A stretch of 64,000 nucleotides of DNA from Caldisericota bacterium (GTDB lineage: Bacteria > Caldisericota > JANLFM01), in the NCBI GenBank assembly GCA_024655865.1, contig JANLFM010000001.1, positions 110,938 through 174,937 on the forward strand. Direction: 5' to 3'. Both the position numbers and the translations under genes were made by a program. This document shows, piece by piece, positions 1 to 8,539 of the stretch; position 1 is the first letter of the stretch; the number at the start of each line of letters is the position of its first letter. Below the pieces are notes generated by a model. The model did no database searches. It saw only the letters and a program-made list of their open reading frames with translations, and was not told the origin of the DNA.

Positions 1-540
1 ATTGGCCCTAAAAGCGCAGAGCGCATCGCCTTTTACATTTTGAAAAGCCCACCTCAGGAATCAGAGGCACTGGTTTCCGCCATTATGGAAGCCAGGTGGA
101 ACGTGAAAGCATGTTCTATTTGCTTCTTTCTCGCGGATACTGACCCCTGCCCCATTTGCCAGGATAAAGCTCGCGACCAGGAGACGATTTGTGTAGTGGA
201 GGATTCCCGGGATGTGATTGCCATGGAGAGAGCCGGCGCCTATAAGGGACTCTATCATGTATTAGGAGGTGCTCTTTCTCCCCTTGACGGCATTGGACCG
301 GGTGATTTGCGTATAAGCGAATTGTTTGAGCGGGTACGACAGGGAAAAATTAAGGAAGTGATCCTGGCCACTAACCCCACAATGACCGGGGACATCACGG
401 CAGCTCACCTTGCGCAGCAACTGAAGGTTATGGGTGTTAAGGTGACGAGGATCGCCCACGGCCTTCCCGTGGGAACTGAACTGGAGCTGGCGGATGAAGT
501 CACCTTGAACCTTGCCCTCCAGGGAAGACGGGAAATGTAA
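1..540 (+). CDS. recR: Recombination protein RecR (5' end outside window)
   Basis: RecR works with RecO/RecF to load RecA at single-strand gaps. The reading frame is open from base 1, so the N-terminus is cut by the window edge. The visible part begins inside the helix-hairpin-helix (IGPKSAERIAFYIL), continues with a four-cysteine zinc finger (CSIC...CPIC; fragment residues 38, 41, 50 and 53) and then a Toprim domain with the acidic VVEDSRD motif and the GALSPLDGIGP loop. The TTG at base 40 could be mistaken for a start but lies inside the conserved HhH. It ends with TAA 72 bases before the rubrerythrin gene. Identification is secure. Confidence 0.96.
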   Translation: MGPKSAERIAFYILKSPPQESEALVSAIMEARWNVKACSICFFLADTDPCPICQDKARDQETICVVEDSRDVIAMERAGAYKGLYHVLGGALSPLDGIGPGDLRISELFERVRQGKIKEVILATNPTMTGDITAAHLAQQLKVMGVKVTRIAHGLPVGTELELADEVTLNLALQGRREM

Positions 541-612
541 ATCGGAGCACGGCGTAGTTCCACTTCGCCTGCTGTTCTATTAGTATTCATAAAAAGAAAG
601 GGGGCTCATTTT

Positions 613-1188
613 ATGAAAAGCATAAAGGGAACGAGAACGGAGAAGAATCTCCTGAAAGCCTTCGCAGGGGAAGCCCAGGCCAGAAATCGCTACACCTATT
701 TCGCTTCCGTAGCCAAAAAGGAGGGCTTTGAGCAGATTTCGGCAATCTTTCTGGAGACCGCAGAAAACGAAAGGGAACACGCCAAGGTATTCTTTAAGTA
801 CTTAGAAGGCGGGGAGGTGGAGATCCAGGCATCCTATCCTGCAGGAAAAATCGGGACCACTTTAGAAAACCTCCTTGCCGCAGCAACGGGGGAGAAAATG
901 GAATGGAGCGTGCTCTACCCCAATTTCGCTAAGGTGGCTGAAGAGGAGGGATTTCCTGAAATTGCCACGAGCTTTAAGGAAATCGCTGAGGTGGAGGAAG
1001 CCCACGAAAGACGCTATCTCAAACTGGCGGAAAACGTTAAGGAGGGAAGGGTCTTCAAGCGGGATCAGGTCGTGCGCTGGAAATGCCGCAACTGTGGATA
1101 TATCCACGAGGGAGCTGAGGCTCCAGATATTTGTCCCGCCTGCAGGCACCCTCAAGCTTACTACGAGATCTTTGTGGAGCCCTATTAG
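613..1188 (+). CDS. rbr: Rubrerythrin
   Basis: Non-haem di-iron peroxidase that reduces hydrogen peroxide in the cytoplasm of anaerobes. The N-terminal four-helix ferritin-like domain carries the iron ligands (E20, E53-x2-H56, E128-x2-H131). The C-terminal rubredoxin-like domain has two CxxC knuckles (C158/C161 and C174/C177) that hold the electron-transfer iron. Length (191 aa) is normal for the family. A GGGGG-type ribosome-binding site precedes ATG 613. A strong hairpin follows the stop codon, so the gene looks monocistronic. It belongs functionally with the desulfoferrodoxin and ferritin genes 2.3 kb downstream. Confidence 0.96.
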   Translation: MKSIKGTRTEKNLLKAFAGEAQARNRYTYFASVAKKEGFEQISAIFLETAENEREHAKVFFKYLEGGEVEIQASYPAGKIGTTLENLLAAATGEKMEWSVLYPNFAKVAEEEGFPEIATSFKEIAEVEEAHERRYLKLAENVKEGRVFKRDQVVRWKCRNCGYIHEGAEAPDICPACRHPQAYYEIFVEPY

Positions 1189-1215
1189 AAAGACTTCTCG
1201 GCAATTGCATGTTTA

Positions 1216-1250
1216 GAAAGGCGCCTGAGGCGCCTTTCCTTTTCCCCTTT
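1216..1250 (+). terminator. Rho-independent terminator after rubrerythrin
   Basis: A perfect 10-bp stem (1216-1225 with 1229-1238) closes a 3-nt loop and is followed by a T/C-rich tract. It sits between two convergent genes and may also stop transcription of the DUF3795/degV unit from the other side. Confidence 0.85.
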
Positions 1251-1279
1251 TGATCTCCTTTTATCACATTTCGGGCACT

Positions 1280-1615
1280 TCAGGAGCCCTTCAGGCGTTC
1301 CAGGGCCTCCCTGTACCTGAGACTCCCTTCCGCCCAACTTTCAATCCTCAAACAGGGAAAATCCGGGCACTGGCTGCAGCTTTCGAGCCCTCTTTCGTCC
1401 ATTGCGCAGTGGAGGATTTCACAGTCCGAAGACCAGTGCAGGGAGCGATCTCCATGACATCCAGAACAACGAATAACCTCGGGCTTGATATCCAGATTTC
1501 TGTTTTTCTTGAATTCCTCGGAAATCCTCTCTGCTAAAGCTGTGTCACTGGAAGCTTGGAAAATCTCGCATTCTGCGCAATTCAGGCCACAGCAGGCAAT
1601 TTCTATCCAGGCCAT
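1280..1615 (-). CDS. DUF3795 cysteine-rich protein
   Basis: Small cysteine-rich protein, 111 aa from the ATG at 1615. That start is preferred over the GTG at 1624 because the GGGGAGGTGAG ribosome-binding site is correctly spaced for it. Its pattern is typical of DUF3795: CCGLNCAEC near the start, then C-x2-C, C-x4-C and a C-x2-C-x3-C end (CSQCPDFPC). The family is thought to bind zinc or an Fe-S cluster, and its function is unknown. It lies 20 nt downstream of degV on the same strand, so the two are probably cotranscribed. Confidence 0.85.
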   Translation of the reverse strand: MAWIEIACCGLNCAECEIFQASSDTALAERISEEFKKNRNLDIKPEVIRCSGCHGDRSLHWSSDCEILHCAMDERGLESCSQCPDFPCLRIESWAEGSLRYREALERLKGS

Positions 1616-1635
1616 TCTTCTCACCTCCCCTCGAT

Positions 1636-2523
1636 TTACTCAAATTTCACTATTCCACCGGGAAACCCGGGTACGGCTGAGTAGAAATTGGGTCCCGCAG
1701 TTCCTGGTCCGCAGTGAGCCCCGATGATTATCGAGGCAGTATCATCCAGAATTTCCTCCTCAAAGATACCAAAATGGGAGGAAATTCTCTCCCTCAGTTC
1801 TTGTGTAAATTCTGAAGCGAGGACGTTGATCAGGCTGATTTCGGCGATCTTTTGACCGTTTAAGGCCTCCTCCATCCAGGCGACCATCTCCTCAATTCCC
1901 GATCGGCGAGAACGCGCTTTTCCCACTAACCTAAGTTTTCCTTCCTCCATGGCCACCACGGGCTTGATCTTGAGCATTGATCCCACAAGGTGCGTTACAC
2001 CGGTGATCCGTCCGCCTTTGTAAAGGTAATCCAGAGTATCGGCCATAAAACAGACATGGGAGCGTTCTTTAATTAGGTTGGCGATCTCTACAACCTCCTT
2101 GAAGCTCAGGCCGGCTTTAGCTGCACGGGCTGCGGCCACTACCTGCCAACCATGAGCCATAGCCAGTTGTCCTGAATCGATGACCCCGATCTGCTTTCCC
2201 GGAAACTCCCGGGCCGCCACCACTGCGCCCTCATAGGTTGCCGAGATCCCTGAGGAGATAGTGATCACAACCAGGGAATCTGCCTGCTCGAAGGCCTTTT
2301 TATAAAGGGAGATGTAGTCCTCCGGGGCAGGACGGCTTGTAGTGGGAAACTCCCTCAGCCCAGGGAGTCTCCGATAGAATTCATCCAGTGAGATTTCCAC
2401 CCCCTCCCTGTAGGGTTTCCCTTCCACGGTTACGATGAGGGGCAATGTAAAAATGGGAAGGCCCTCCGCGAGCTTTTCAGGAATACGGGAGGTGCTGTCA
2501 GTGATAACGGCAACCCTGTTCAT
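1636..2523 (-). CDS. DegV family fatty-acid-binding protein
   Basis: DegV/FakB proteins bind a fatty acid and present it to the FakA kinase for phospholipid synthesis. The 295-aa protein opens with the family signature VAVITDSTS, has the TTSRPAPEDY and ISSGISATYEGA motifs of the ligand-binding fold, and ends with GAHCGPGTAG. AAGGAGG lies just before ATG 2523. No fakA is seen in the window. It is followed at 20 nt by the DUF3795 gene. Which DegV paralogue this is cannot be told from sequence alone. Confidence 0.92.
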   Translation of the reverse strand: MNRVAVITDSTSRIPEKLAEGLPIFTLPLIVTVEGKPYREGVEISLDEFYRRLPGLREFPTTSRPAPEDYISLYKKAFEQADSLVVITISSGISATYEGAVVAAREFPGKQIGVIDSGQLAMAHGWQVVAAARAAKAGLSFKEVVEIANLIKERSHVCFMADTLDYLYKGGRITGVTHLVGSMLKIKPVVAMEEGKLRLVGKARSRRSGIEEMVAWMEEALNGQKIAEISLINVLASEFTQELRERISSHFGIFEEEILDDTASIIIGAHCGPGTAGPNFYSAVPGFPGGIVKFE

Positions 2524-2757
2524 ATAAATTCCTCCTTAAAATTCAAATGAAGCAATTATGGATTATATAGCCACAGTCAAAACTGGGCAAAAGGTTGAGG
2601 TTTCTTCAAAAGGGTTTCCCCTTTCCATAAACCGCTTTTACTCTCAAATCATCCAAAAGGAGAGGATGAATTCTTGGGTGGTTGAATTCGGACCTAAAAT
2701 TACCTTCAGGGATCAGACCGGGCATAAAAATTGACCTTCACCTGTTTGAGTTATAAG

Positions 2758-3471
2758 ATGAAAGAGAGTTTAACTCAAATGAAGGCCCATTCTCCTGCAT
2801 ACTGGCGAAAAAAACTGCTAAAGGCCCTGGCGCTGATTTTGATCCTCGCCGGTTTAATTTTTATTACTCTCCCTTTTTACCCTGCCATCCGTTATTATAT
2901 CTGGCCCCAAAAAATCTCCCCTCAGGCCGAAGAGCTGGTGCGTCTGGCAAACACCCCTCAGCCCCCAATCCCGCCCACTGAGGGAATCCCGGTTCCCTCG
3001 CCCAGTGAGACCCCTACCCCCGGTCCCTCATCTTCTAAGCCCGGTCTACCTGAAGGGCCGATGATCGTGATTCCCCAAATTGGCCTGGAGGCCAGGATTG
3101 TTCCCGACCTTTCCTGGAATAACCTCATGGCCGGAGTGGGCCACGACCCTTTAAGCGTTAACCCCGGGGAAGATGGGGTGTGCGTGCTCTACGGGCATAG
3201 ATTCCTGAATTGGGTGGATCCCTCTACCGGTTACTTCTACCTCCTGGACAAGTTAGAACCGGGTGATATCGTGGTGATTTACTGGGAAGGCAAGGTCTAC
3301 CGGTATGTTGTCAGAGAAAGCAAGGTAATCGAGCCTACTGACCATTCTATATACGAGAAGAGGGAGGCGCCTACGGTCGTTCTCGTGACCTGCACCCCCC
3401 TATGGACGGACAAGTACCGTCTGGTAGTGTCTGCCGAGCTGGAAAGTCAGACCTCCCAGCCGGTTCAGTAA
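2758..3471 (+). CDS. Sortase (class D/E-like)
   Basis: Membrane-anchored cysteine transpeptidase that would attach proteins to the cell wall or link pilins. One N-terminal transmembrane helix (ALALILILAGLIFITL) precedes a Pro/Ser/Thr-rich linker. The sortase barrel follows, with catalytic His in LYGHRF, Cys in LVTCTP and Arg in KYRLVV. No ribosome-binding site clearly fixes the start: ATG 2758 is used, but TTG 2731 and ATG 2779 are possible. No LPxTG substrate was found nearby. Convergent with the ferritin gene. Presence of a sortase argues for a thick peptidoglycan layer. Confidence 0.9.
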   Translation: MKESLTQMKAHSPAYWRKKLLKALALILILAGLIFITLPFYPAIRYYIWPQKISPQAEELVRLANTPQPPIPPTEGIPVPSPSETPTPGPSSSKPGLPEGPMIVIPQIGLEARIVPDLSWNNLMAGVGHDPLSVNPGEDGVCVLYGHRFLNWVDPSTGYFYLLDKLEPGDIVVIYWEGKVYRYVVRESKVIEPTDHSIYEKREAPTVVLVTCTPLWTDKYRLVVSAELESQTSQPVQ

Positions 3472-3502
3472 CAGTTAACTAACAGCCAAAAACAATTCAG
3501 CC

Positions 3503-3988
3503 TTACCTCTGGGCCAGTTCCCTATCGAGCATATAAATGGCATACCCCTGCTCGCCGACTAGCCTGGCCTTTTGCACGATAGCCAGGGTCTGCTCCTCCT
3601 CCTCTACCTGCTCACTGATGAACCACTGGAGGAAGTTTTGGGTGGGAAAGTCGTTCTCGCGAGTTGCCAGATCCATAATCTTGTGGATGCTTTCCGAGAT
3701 GAAGACCTCATGCTTGTAGGCATCTTCAAAGGCCTCAAGAATTGACTTCCACTCCCTTTTGGGAGCATCAATGGCTTTCAATTCCACCCTGCCGCCCACT
3801 TCGTTCATATACTCCATGAACTTCTCAGCGTGTCCCAGCTCTTCCTTATATTGCGTAAAGAGCCAATGAGCAGCTCCCTTGAGATTCATGGCTTCGAAGT
3901 TCTCCGCCATAGCCAGATACAGGAAGGCGGAATAGAACTCCTTGTTGATCTGCTCATTAATTGCTTTTTGAACGCTCTCTTTAATCAT
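3503..3988 (-). CDS. ftnA: Ferritin
   Basis: Iron-storage ferritin of 161 aa, starting at the ATG that encodes MIKESVQKAINEQ (3988), which follows an AGGAGG site. A longer reading up to 4036 is unlikely because it would overlap the desulfoferrodoxin gene. Ferroxidase residues are visible: E in NKEFYSAFLYL, the E-x2-H of KEELGHAEKFM, and E/Q in ISEQVEEEEQTL. The gene is 22 nt downstream of dfx on the same strand, forming a superoxide-detoxification and iron-sequestration unit. Confidence 0.94.
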   Translation of the reverse strand: MIKESVQKAINEQINKEFYSAFLYLAMAENFEAMNLKGAAHWLFTQYKEELGHAEKFMEYMNEVGGRVELKAIDAPKREWKSILEAFEDAYKHEVFISESIHKIMDLATRENDFPTQNFLQWFISEQVEEEEQTLAIVQKARLVGEQGYAIYMLDRELAQR

Positions 3989-4010
3989 CGGTCCTCTTGC
4001 CTCCTCTTGT

Positions 4011-4397
4011 TTAGACCCTTTTAGACCAGAGCCCATGAATATTGCAGTACTCCCTTACTTCTTTAAGATCGTTAATACTCCAGGCGATTTTCACTTCCGG
4101 TGCTTCGCCGGGTTTCAGGAAGACTCGCAGAATTTTCCCATCCTTGCTGAAGGCCTGTATCCACTCGATATAGTGTTTTTCCTCCATGGGATGAGGGACA
4201 GATCCAATCTTGATCAGCGTGCCGGAATCCAACTTCTCCAGGACTGGCAGGTGCTTCTCGTTGCCGACCTCCTGGACTTTCTCCACTATTTTGGTCATGG
4301 GTTGCCCGCAGCAAACCAAAGTGCCAACCCCTTCATGCAGGATCTCCACGATATTTCCGCAGATCTCACACTTGTAAACTTCGTTACGCGCTGTCAT
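4011..4397 (-). CDS. dfx: Desulfoferrodoxin (superoxide reductase)
   Basis: Reduces superoxide to hydrogen peroxide without making oxygen, a typical anaerobe enzyme. The N-terminal desulforedoxin domain has four Cys iron ligands (C10, C13, C29, C30). The superoxide-reductase domain has the catalytic Fe(His)4Cys site: H49 in EKHLP, H69, H75, and C118/H121 in the YCNIHGLW motif; the lysine and glutamate next to H49 are also present. Length (128 aa) is normal for the two-iron class. It is the first gene of the dfx-ftn pair, and its peroxide product can be handled by rubrerythrin. Confidence 0.96.
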   Translation of the reverse strand: MTARNEVYKCEICGNIVEILHEGVGTLVCCGQPMTKIVEKVQEVGNEKHLPVLEKLDSGTLIKIGSVPHPMEEKHYIEWIQAFSKDGKILRVFLKPGEAPEVKIAWSINDLKEVREYCNIHGLWSKRV

Positions 4398-4531
4398 ACC
4401 TCAATTTCCTCGCTTCCCTTTAACTTTTATTTATTAACTATAACCAGCTTGATATGGCCTTTATTCCTTTTTGTGCCCGCTAATCCAAAAAGCAGCGCAA
4501 AAAGGGAAGGTGATAAAAGGTGCGTTCCTTT

Positions 4532-5470
4532 TTATTTGAGCATCCCGCTGATTACGAGATCGATCGCTTTCTCCTCTTCCAGACCACGGGCCATCAAGGT
4601 TTCCACCTGCTTTTTATCCACCCTGCCGATAGCAGCCTCGTGGGTTACACGAGCAAACTCATTTAAGACGCTTACGATAGGAGTGGCCTTCGCCCGGGCA
4701 TTTCCCTGGACAATCTCCACACAGTCCACATGCCCCCTGGCCTCAGGAGCACTGGCCACAAGCTCGTTGAAGATCTCGCTCTGAGCGTTGTCCTTTACGG
4801 CTACCCGGCTCTTTAAAAGGCCGCGGGATCCTTTCCCGGAGAGCCGGCCTACTTCCCTGATTTTGATTCTGTCGTCGCCGTAACCGAAGATCCTGGCGGT
4901 CATTTCTAAGACTGAGCTCTCCCCCACATCAGCCTCGTAATCAAGATCGAAGACCCCCACCCTTCCCTTAATCAAGGAAAAGTTGGTTCTAAAATAGCTT
5001 TTATCCCCTACCTTTACTTTCGCCTTGGGGACAACCTCCACCCCTCCTGTGGTGCCGTGGTAGTGGACCTCGTTGTATTCGTAAAAGGCGTTATTTCCGA
5101 TCTCTATTTCCGCTTCCATTCTATGAACCACGTTCACGGCGTTGGGGAAAATACAGTGCGCAAGGAGGCTGACCCCAGCGCCGTCTTCTATTTTTGCCCT
5201 GATCCTGATTTCCTGGACGCCCTGATCTGGTAGCACGCCAAAGCAGAGGTGCACGGGATACTCGATTTTCTGACCCTTTTCTACCAAAAGCGAGATGTCC
5301 ACCCCTGTTTCTGTTTCCCTGGGTTCCAGCACCAATCCTTTAACGGTATGACTACCGTAAACCTTATTCTTGTGCACTACCAGGTGCGCAACCCTGGAGT
5401 CCTTGAAGACCTCGGGTGCTCCCCCGGATTCAGCATAGGCTTTGAGCATGTATTCGTAATCCTTGCTCAT
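4532..5470 (-). CDS. sufB: SufB-like scaffold of a minimal SUF (SMS-type) system
   Basis: Scaffold subunit for Fe-S cluster assembly. The start is the ATG at 5470, which overlaps the sufC stop (ATGA) and follows GGAGG inside sufC. The resulting 312-aa protein is much shorter than E. coli SufB (~495 aa) and consists of the beta-helix core. The C-terminal THEAAIGRVD motif matches the conserved His-Glu region of SufB/D. A short SufB with only SufC, and no SufD, SufS or SufU beside it, fits the minimal SufBC arrangement of archaea and early-branching anaerobes. Confidence 0.9.
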   Translation of the reverse strand: MSKDYEYMLKAYAESGGAPEVFKDSRVAHLVVHKNKVYGSHTVKGLVLEPRETETGVDISLLVEKGQKIEYPVHLCFGVLPDQGVQEIRIRAKIEDGAGVSLLAHCIFPNAVNVVHRMEAEIEIGNNAFYEYNEVHYHGTTGGVEVVPKAKVKVGDKSYFRTNFSLIKGRVGVFDLDYEADVGESSVLEMTARIFGYGDDRIKIREVGRLSGKGSRGLLKSRVAVKDNAQSEIFNELVASAPEARGHVDCVEIVQGNARAKATPIVSVLNEFARVTHEAAIGRVDKKQVETLMARGLEEEKAIDLVISGMLK

Positions 5471-6219
5471 TTCTCTTCCACCACCTCCTCGATCTTTTCC
5501 TCCGGGTTGTAGACCGGACAGGGGAGGCATTTTTTCTTGAAGTATTCCCCCACCTCTTTCGCCTCGCCCTCCTTGACGATGAATCCCTGGCAAAGAAGGG
5601 AGGCTTTATCGGCAATTTCTGCCACTTCCTCCCTGTGGGTGATCAGAAGAATAGTAGTTCCCCGCCTTTTCATCTCCTTGATCAGATTGACCACATGGTC
5701 AAGGGCTAAAACGTCAATTCCCGAATCGGGCTCGTCCAGAATTGCCAGAAGGGGTTTCATGGCAAAAACGGAAGCGAGCTCGATCCGTTTTCTTTCGCCC
5801 CCGCTTAAAGTCTTATCCACCACCCTTTTCAGATATTCCCTGGGTTCCAGGAGGACGAAATTTAAGGCCTCCTTGATCAGACCGGGGTCCTTTTCCTTCA
5901 TGCCCACTTTTATGTAGTCCTCCACCGTTAGCCCCTCGAATCTGGCGGGCTCCTGCCAGGCCATGGTCATCCCCAGTTGCGCTCTTTTAAAGATGGGGTA
6001 ATGGGTAATTTCTTCCCCGTTAAAGAAAATTCTTCCTTCCTTTGGAGTGTATCCGCTGATGCCCATAATGGTGTAAGCCAGGCTGGTCTTCCCCGCTGCA
6101 TTAGTGCCCAGAATGGCGTGGATCGCCCCGGGTTCCACTTTTAGATTTAGCTCCCTCAGGACCTGTCTCCCTCCTAAGGAAAGGGAGAGGTTTTCAATTT
6201 TCAAGAGTTCTCCTTCCAT
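5467..6219 (-). CDS. sufC: SufC, Fe-S assembly ATPase
   Basis: Cytoplasmic ABC ATPase that drives SufB. Walker A is GTNAAGKTS, the signature is LSGGERKRIE and Walker B is LLAILDEPDSGID, the SufC-specific DEPDSGID form. The start at ATG 6219 (MEGELLKIENL) agrees with family N-termini; an in-frame TTG at 6258 would add 13 residues with no obvious ribosome-binding site. It overlaps sufB by 4 nt, so the pair is translationally coupled. The DGC zinc-binding gene lies upstream on the same strand. Confidence 0.95.
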   Translation of the reverse strand: MEGELLKIENLSLSLGGRQVLRELNLKVEPGAIHAILGTNAAGKTSLAYTIMGISGYTPKEGRIFFNGEEITHYPIFKRAQLGMTMAWQEPARFEGLTVEDYIKVGMKEKDPGLIKEALNFVLLEPREYLKRVVDKTLSGGERKRIELASVFAMKPLLAILDEPDSGIDVLALDHVVNLIKEMKRRGTTILLITHREEVAEIADKASLLCQGFIVKEGEAKEVGEYFKKKCLPCPVYNPEEKIEEVVEEK

Positions 6220-6292
6220 GGCTTTCAAATTTTTCAGCTCCTCTTCTACTCGAGCCAAAAGCTTATTTTTCTTTGAACTCGATCAGTTTTTA

Positions 6293-6706
6293 TCACCTAA
6301 CCGGCTTTTTATTCAGATCCTTTACTATTTTCGCCGCTATTCTCTCCACTTCCTGGTCATCGAAGTCCAGGGTGGACAATTTATCGACGCCCTCTTTGGC
6401 TACGGTAATTTCATAGGTTGGTTCGATGCCCGCGTTTCTCACTATTTTTGAAGCGCATTCCATTTGACAGCCGTTGATCACGATCAGCCTCCGGGCTTTT
6501 CGGGCAATGTCCGTATGAGCCCTGGAACCAGCCCCAATTGCAGTAATACAGCACATTCTGGCACGGTCCTCTTCCTTGGTAAGCTTCACGGCGACCTCAT
6601 GCCCGATCTGCCCCACCGAGGAGGCACCATCACATGCCAGAATGATGTCCAGGTTCTCCGCTTCTTTTCCACATGCGGGTAAAAGTTGCCACTTTTTCTC
6701 GTTCAT
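6293..6706 (-). CDS. Putative zinc-binding protein, DGC domain
   Basis: 137-aa protein of the DGC family, named for its Asp-Gly-Cys-type motif, present here as ACDGASSVGQIG. Six cysteines are placed as in the family: C12, C25, C52/C53 (MCCITAIGAG) and C80/C84 (NGCQMEC). They probably bind zinc or another metal. No reaction is established. It ends 73 nt before sufC on the same strand and may share its transcript, so a role around metal or Fe-S handling is a reasonable guess only. Confidence 0.82.
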   Translation of the reverse strand: MNEKKWQLLPACGKEAENLDIILACDGASSVGQIGHEVAVKLTKEEDRARMCCITAIGAGSRAHTDIARKARRLIVINGCQMECASKIVRNAGIEPTYEITVAKEGVDKLSTLDFDDQEVERIAAKIVKDLNKKPVR

Positions 6707-6740
6707 CTGTCCTTATCTCCTTATCGTTTGTTTTTTACAT

Positions 6741-6911
6741 TTATCCCTCAAGGACTCTGAGGGCATCTTTACCGGTCATCCCCTCCAGAACATCCTCAAT
6801 TTCCCTTAAGCCACCCGCTACTGAGAGCGGCTACATCGCGTTTATTTGATTCCCGATTTTAATCCCGATAATTGTCTTCCCGTCTACATGGACGGGCTTA
6901 ATCTCCACCAT
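6741..6911 (-). pseudogene. Possible gene relic upstream of the DGC gene
   Basis: Between the DGC and AhpD-like genes, one minus-strand frame reads as protein-like sequence on both sides of a TAG (6833-6831): an N-part starting MVEIKPVHVDGKTI and a C-part with GGLREIEDVLEGMTGKDAL, ending in TAA at 6741. The upstream part overlaps the 3' end of the AhpD-like gene in another frame. It could be the remains of a nonsense-mutated gene, or chance. The family was not recognised. Confidence 0.25.
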
Positions 6912-7294
6912 TCCGATTGAGCCGCTTTTTGCCGCGTTACTTTCCGGGACTGGAGAAATACCCCAAAGGAAGGCATGCCAGAGACGGGAACAATGGCTAC
7001 CGCGGTCTCTAACAATTCTTCCTCGCTCGCTCCGACTTTTATGGCGCCAGTTAAATGCATAAGAGTTGAGTCAACGTCATGTTGAGAGGCTGTAATTGCC
7101 GCATGAATCATAAATTTTGTTTTCTTTGAGAGTGCTCCATCGCTCAAAGCAATTTTGTGTAATTCCAAGAAAGCCTGGCATAAATCCTGATGCTTTTCTT
7201 TTAAAAATTTCACCGGAGGAAGAATTTCCCCAAACTCCTTTTCAAATTCTTTGAGATTCTTCTCCACATCCATTACTTTCGCCTCCGTTTGCAT
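6884..7294 (-). CDS. AhpD/carboxymuconolactone-decarboxylase-like protein
   Basis: 136-aa helical protein of the AhpD-like fold, seen in LHKIALSDGALSKKTKFMIHAAI and HLTGAIKVGASEEELLET. In active AhpD relatives the helix carries C-x2-C-x3-H. Here the histidine is kept (TLMHLTGA) but both cysteines are replaced (ASQHDVDS), so peroxidase-type disulfide chemistry is unlikely. Both ATG 7294 and the internal ATG of MDVEKNL are possible starts. The C-terminal ~20 residues do not look like the family and overlap a possible relic in another frame, so the true end may have been altered. Confidence 0.7.
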   Translation of the reverse strand: MQTEAKVMDVEKNLKEFEKEFGEILPPVKFLKEKHQDLCQAFLELHKIALSDGALSKKTKFMIHAAITASQHDVDSTLMHLTGAIKVGASEEELLETAVAIVPVSGMPSFGVFLQSRKVTRQKAAQSEWWRLSPSM

Positions 7295-7807
7295 TTCTTT
7301 ATCAACATTTGCTCAGCTGCTTTCGGTTTTCTTGATCGCTGGGTGGAAATCCTGTTAGTTTAAACAAAATGCGCCATGAATTTCTTCCTCTTCAGTTGTG
7401 GGGGTTCGCTTCCTCAGCCACGCCGATGGTCTTCTCCACTTCAGGTCATATAACAGGTGCCCGATCTTCCCCTTCAATTTCACTTTAGCACAGTTGTCAA
7501 CAGGGACTTTATTACGACTCAGAGATCGGAAATTTGATTCCTTCCTGGACTTCTTTATTGGATTGAGCGCTCCAATTATCCCTTCAAACTTATCTCTTGC
7601 GTTTTTAAAAAAAGGAGGGCCATAGATAAAAATGAAGGCTCTAGACGCGTTTTGCCCCCTTTTCCGGAAAATAATACCAGTCTGAGAGGCAGGAAAATGA
7701 TAAAATTCTTAAGCGCCAGGATGCGGGAGCCACTTGAGAATTTTTCGCCTGACCCTTCATCACTTTCCCGGGAGACCCAGTAAAACAGGAACAAAAGGAG
7801 TGAAATT
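7295..7807. other. 513-bp stretch without a convincing gene
   Basis: No ORF here has family-like composition. A hydrophobic minus-strand frame at 7576-7908 runs antisense into the alkD-like gene and is judged spurious. A short minus-strand tail (7383-7440, EVEKTIGVAEEANPHN) reads like protein but is cut by stops. No tRNA or clear riboswitch was seen. The right end carries the AGGAG ribosome-binding site of the next gene. Confidence 0.5.
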
Positions 7808-8539
7808 ATGGCCGAAACAAAGGCAAGGATAAAAAATGGCTTCCATAGGGGGCTTTTGGAGGAGTTGGAAAAGCGGGGCGGAGAGAAGCACAAATTCAAC
7901 ATGGGCATCCAGCGCTACATCGGGACGAACAAGCCCTGCTATTCCCTTAGTGCCTCATCCAGAAAAGAGATACTCCGCAAGTGGTTTTTAGATCACCAGA
8001 ATTTGACCTTTGGGGAATATCGCGATCTCCTTCTCTCCCTTGCTCAGGGGGAATCCCACGAGGAGGTTTCCCTGGTGGGTGCGCTTTTGGGAGCCTTCCC
8101 CAAGTTCCGCAGGTTGCTGGAACCGGAAATCCTGCACAATTTCCTGGAGGGCACGGAGGGCTGGGCAGAGGTAGACTCTATCGCTCAATCAAACTTTACT
8201 GCCCGGGAAATCCTGGGGGACTGGGAGAGGTGGAAGAAAGTAATCTTAGAGCTCTCGGAGAACTCTAATGTGCACAAGCGGCGAGCTTCGCTCGTCATTC
8301 TCACTTTGCCCGTTCGCGAGGTCAGGGATGAGCGCCTGGCTGATCTGGCTTTCCAGCTTATCGAAAAACTAAAGGGGGAAAAAGACATCCTGATCACCAA
8401 GGCCGTCTCCTGGCTTTTGCGCGACATGATCAAGAACTTCCGGGAGGAAGTAGAGGGGTATCTGGAGGAAAGGAGAAATACCCTTCCCGCTATTGCCCGC
8501 CGCGAGGTCAAGCGCAAGTTAGAAACGGGAAGGAAGTAG
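7808..8539 (+). CDS. DNA alkylation repair protein, AlkD-like
   Basis: 243-aa all-helical HEAT-like repeat protein of the AlkC/AlkD DNA glycosylase superfamily, which removes alkylated purines. Family features include the YIGTNKPCYSLS segment before the first repeats, W-x4-(E/D)-D-S (GWAEVDSIAQ) where AlkD has its Trp and catalytic-region Asp, and KAVSWLLRDM near the C-terminus. AGGAGTGAAATT precedes ATG 7808. It stands alone on the plus strand. Substrate range cannot be inferred. Confidence 0.88.
   Translation: MAETKARIKNGFHRGLLEELEKRGGEKHKFNMGIQRYIGTNKPCYSLSASSRKEILRKWFLDHQNLTFGEYRDLLLSLAQGESHEEVSLVGALLGAFPKFRRLLEPEILHNFLEGTEGWAEVDSIAQSNFTAREILGDWERWKKVILELSENSNVHKRRASLVILTLPVREVRDERLADLAFQLIEKLKGEKDILITKAVSWLLRDMIKNFREEVEGYLEERRNTLPAIARREVKRKLETGRK

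Noticed and set aside
4466-4505. Inverted repeat after the suf operon as a terminator
   Set aside because: The stem has a mismatch and an 18-nt loop, and no T-run follows on the minus strand.
4035-4784. 249-aa plus-strand ORF over the desulfoferrodoxin and sufB genes
   Set aside because: Fully antisense to two well-identified genes; shadow frame.
7576-7908. Hydrophobic minus-strand ORF of 110 aa suggesting a small membrane protein
   Set aside because: Half of it is antisense to the alkD-like gene, its hydrophobicity comes from reading the reverse strand, and it has no ribosome-binding site.
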